Of a stretch of DNA of 64,000 nucleotides, positions 60,229 to 64,000 are shown in pieces (position 1 is the first letter of the stretch; every line of letters starts with the position of its first letter). The position numbers were made by a program, and so were the translations under genes. The stretch is from Linyphia triangularis (lineage: Eukaryota; Arthropoda; Arachnida; Araneae; Linyphiidae), in the NCBI GenBank assembly GCA_963978545.1, contig OZ021722.1, forward strand, positions 5,088,001 through 5,152,000, written 5' to 3'. A model generated the notes under the pieces. It did not search any database and was not told where the DNA came from. It saw nothing but the letters and a program-made list of their open reading frames with translations.

Positions 60229-63200
60229 CAGTGGCGGCTGGTGCAGGGGGGGCCCAGGCCCCCTCACTTTTTTTAACCCTGGCCCCACTTATATAGATGT
60301 TTGATTATATTGTTTTGTTGTGGAATTTCTTTAAAATAATATTAATAAAAGCTTAAAACTTATTTAAGCTGATATTAGCTTTACACTTATTAACTATTGT
60401 GAGGGAGCAACATTTTTCTAGAGGGAACAAAAGGATCCCTTATTCGAACGGCCTTGGACTTGAAACTAAAGGTCATAGATAAGAGGATCGCATAACGTTG
60501 AGACTTTCACGTGACATCCTTGATTTAGCAAAGGGTTTGGGGGTTTAGTCATACCATGGATATCAAATTACAAAAAAAAACCACCCCCGACCGCTCCGTT
60601 CAGGAGTGGAATGGAATGACCGAGTGAGTGTTCCAGAGACGGCTATCGCGCGATTCTAGTGAAACCGCGTGAGGAAATTGTCAATGATAAATATCCATTG
60701 TGAGATTATTATTATTATTATTATTATTATTTTTTTTTTTTAATTTTTCTATTTATTTTTCAAAATGTAAGAGTAAGATTTTATCTGCAATTTTTTTTTT
60801 TGTTTAGATATTTACTTTTTTCCCGAAAGATGTTTGAGTACTTAAATAATCGTCTAAATGATCGGAAGAGTGATGATTTGTCTTATCTCTCACACTGATA
60901 TTTGACATCGTATTCAATTATTAATGTAACTCATACTTCGATCGGACCGATATCATCAACAGAAGAATTGCTATTCAGACAATTAAAATTTTTATTATCC
61001 TCAAAATAATTGGTTTCACTATAATCCATCCATTGTATATCGAAACATCTTTTCTTTTTTCCAAATATAGTCTTGTAAAATGTAAATAAGGCAAACCTCG
61101 GTACTGTTACTGGAACAAATCTTGATGAGCATGTAGATGTAGTATGGAATCTGAATCGTGAACCTATACTCCCTTTAAAAAGCAAATCATGCCAATAATT
61201 TGAAAATATCAAATAAAGTTTGTACATTTTTAAAATTACAGAAGCGACATTTAGTCGGACCAGTTAGTATATATATATATGAAAAGGAGAGGATATAATT
61301 TTCAAAACAAAGTCTGTGATAACTAAAGAAATTAAAAGTTTATAGCTAGTTCTATGTTTCAACAACTTCTTTTCAAAATATCAAGAATCATGACTAAACA
61401 CTTAATTTTAATTATTGCTATGTCCAAACTCATTGACCAGAGGTTATATATATACTCAATTAGAGTGTGAAACGTCACCAGATCGAGCCCCTTCGGGTGC
61501 TCAGCAGACTGTTTTCAAAGTGATTAGGCATCTCAAATTTGAGATGGCATTTTCCCCTTGAAAGATCGCCTGAAAGATATTTTCCCTTGATAGAGGAACT
61601 AATATCATAACTAATGATGTTTCGGTTCCCCTGTATTTTTTACAATATTTTAATTGAGTTATTAAACTGATTTAGTTGTTTCTTCTAATTTTTTGTTTTC
61701 TTTTTCTTACATACAGAATTGAAATTGATTAACCCTTAAATGCATGAAATTTTATTTTCAATAAATAAAATTTGAAATCAACTAAGAAATGGGTGTAGCT
61801 AAAGTGAAAAATAATAATAATAATAAAAAAAAAAAAAAAACATAAGGATTTTGCATATTGATGTAGTTTTACATCACAAAAAAAGCTGCATTTTCCTCGC
61901 ATAAATTTATCAGTATATGCAAAAATATAAATATAATTCGTTACTCTACCTTGTTTTTACCAGAAAACAATTTTTCCTGTGTGTTTTTATTACTTATTAT
62001 ATAAATTATCGTAATTCGTAACACCCTCCGAAATGAAATTGTACTCAGATAACAGCGCTCCCAACAATAAAAATTTTCACAGATAAAGAAATAAACTGTC
62101 AAAGATTATAGTTGCGTTCGAAAACGATAAAATAGTTTCGGTAAAATAAAAACACTCTGCAAAAGGTTACTACATAAAGAGATCTACATTCTACGCATTT
62201 AAGGAATGTATCGAAAAGGCAACAATATGCATTTAAGGGTTAACATCTGTTTTATACTTTCACATATTTTATGTAATTTGTATTTTAATTTACTACAATG
62301 ATAATGTCAAACAGAATTCAAAAGCATTGTTTAGCCTCGTTCAAAATTCTATCATCTTAAATTGTTCAAAAATCTAAATCTGTTGCCTTTATTGTACATA
62401 AAATTGATTTTTGTTACTTTCAAAGTTAATTTTTACACTTCGTTCAATTGACACGAGTTCATTTTAGTATGTTCTCTATTCTTAATCTAATTAAAATATA
62501 AAATAATTATAACATGCTTTTCCTTACATGTTTAAGGATGGTAAATTATATTAAATGGATTAGGGAGAACAAAAATAATAGCTCTAACATCCCTCTCCCC
62601 TTCTTTTTTTAATTTTACAGTAAGTCCCTTTACTGTCGTATTTACGGCTGTTCCTGATCACTATCACTGGTCAGGAAGCGTAGCGCTCTTGGTTGGCTTC
62701 TCGAAGGGATCACCAGATCCTTAAAATACTTTCAATAAATATAAAAATTTAACCCTCAAACTCATGGACAGTGGCATATATTACTTGAAAGTGGGCGCAA
62801 ATCGCATACAGAAGAGTACAAGACGGGTAAAGCTTCAAACTGGAAATTTTCAATCATGAATAAATATTAATATTTCAGTTAGAAATCCAATAAATAGATA
62901 TGCCCTAATTTTACGTTTAAATGAATAATTTGAAGCCTATACTTTACTTTTCCCTAGGAATACCACACTTAATTTCTAATTTTCAAAAGCAAACGGTGCA
63001 AGTGCACCTTTTTTACCCTTCCTGGTATCGCCCATGCTCAAATAGAACGTTTTTGTTACAATTCTTTTAAAGAAATATTTATTTTATTAAGATTGAAATT
63101 ATTTAATTGTTTAATTAATCTTGTAGTTTTTTTATTATATACATTTGAGTAACAATGACAAAATTACATGAAATTCATGTATTTCTGATATTAGTATGTT

Positions 63201-63266
63201 TTTTTCTCATGGCATGCAATTGTTAATTCGGGCCCCCTCACTTTTTCTACCCACGAGCCGCCACTG
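60229..63266. mobile_element. hAT-type element with 8-bp target duplication
   Basis: 3,038 bp. Tips cagtggcggctggtgcaggg and acgagccgccactg. The target duplication tggccacg is perfect (60221-60228 and 63267-63274), as in hAT transposons. Sub-terminal ggccccctcacttttt is at both ends. I could not find an intact transposase. The best frame is a 98-codon minus-strand one at 60931-61227 without a recognised motif. A non-autonomous or decayed element is likely. Confidence 0.88.
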
Positions 63267-63462
63267 TGGCCACGGTATTGTGCCGGCTCTCTGCAACGTC
63301 CGCGCTTCGATTAATCCGACTGCCCGCGCTTTCGTCTGCTAGCGCTTATTGCCCTCTAGCGGATTACAATCGCGTTTCCGACCCCCCTTTCCTATGTAAT
63401 TCTGCTTCCTCATGACCTGACACAACCATGTGTGCCGTTTGGACATGACCTTTTGTGACACC

Positions 63463-64000
<538 letters not shown>

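Noticed and set aside
60931..61227. 98-codon minus-strand frame inside the hAT-type element as its transposase
   Set aside because: No hAT motif (dimerisation domain or DDE surroundings) could be seen and it is too short. It is left unassigned.

Overview
This is an AT-rich animal genomic window, most likely arachnid and probably spider. The evidence is a cluster of small multi-exon secreted CAP-domain genes (venom-allergen-5/CRISP type) with long introns, many copies of a tRNA-headed SINE, mariner, Tigger and hAT remnants, Helitron-like elements, and long (TA)n and (TAA)n arrays. The exon coordinates given here come from manual translation and splice-site reading. No database search was possible, so the organism call is an inference.

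Genes. Two paralogous CAP genes lie in tandem on the minus strand. Copy A spans 22777-34828 and copy B spans 40636-54229. They share the same five-exon architecture: signal peptide and helix 1 / helix 2 / long exon / CAP1-CAP2 exon / Cys-rich tail, with identical intron phases. A third copy, C, is represented on the plus strand only by its exon 5 (1321-1406); its earlier exons would lie before the window. A decayed exon-1 copy sits in intron 1 of gene B (52687-52771). Gene B carries an in-frame stop early in exon 5.

Layout. Positions 1-24147 form a large imperfect palindrome. The left arm is 1-8341, the spacer is 8342-13118 and the right arm is 13119-24147. It places the 3' ends of copies C and A tail to tail. 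The right arm has a SINE and a 2.5-kb block missing from the left arm. Positions 24148-34828 hold the body of gene A, with nested transposons in intron 2: a TIR element hosting a Helitron-like element with an internal 148-bp tandem array, plus a TTAA-flanked MITE. Positions 34829-40635 are intergenic and rich in microsatellites. Positions 40636-54229 are gene B, whose introns hold MITEs, a Tigger derivative and a 58-bp tandem repeat that multiplies the intron-2 splice acceptor. Positions 54230-64000 are repeats: MITEs, SINEs, a wrecked hAT-like transposase, and a mariner deletion derivative split by a 3-kb hAT-type element with a perfect 8-bp target duplication.

Most notable observation. Exon 5 of copies A and C differs at 13 of 86 bases and 8 of 28 residues, with every Cys kept. 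The flanking noncoding DNA is almost identical (about 2 substitutions in about 118 bp upstream, none seen in about 95 bp downstream). This is a pattern of accelerated exon evolution in a presumed venom or secretory protein tail.
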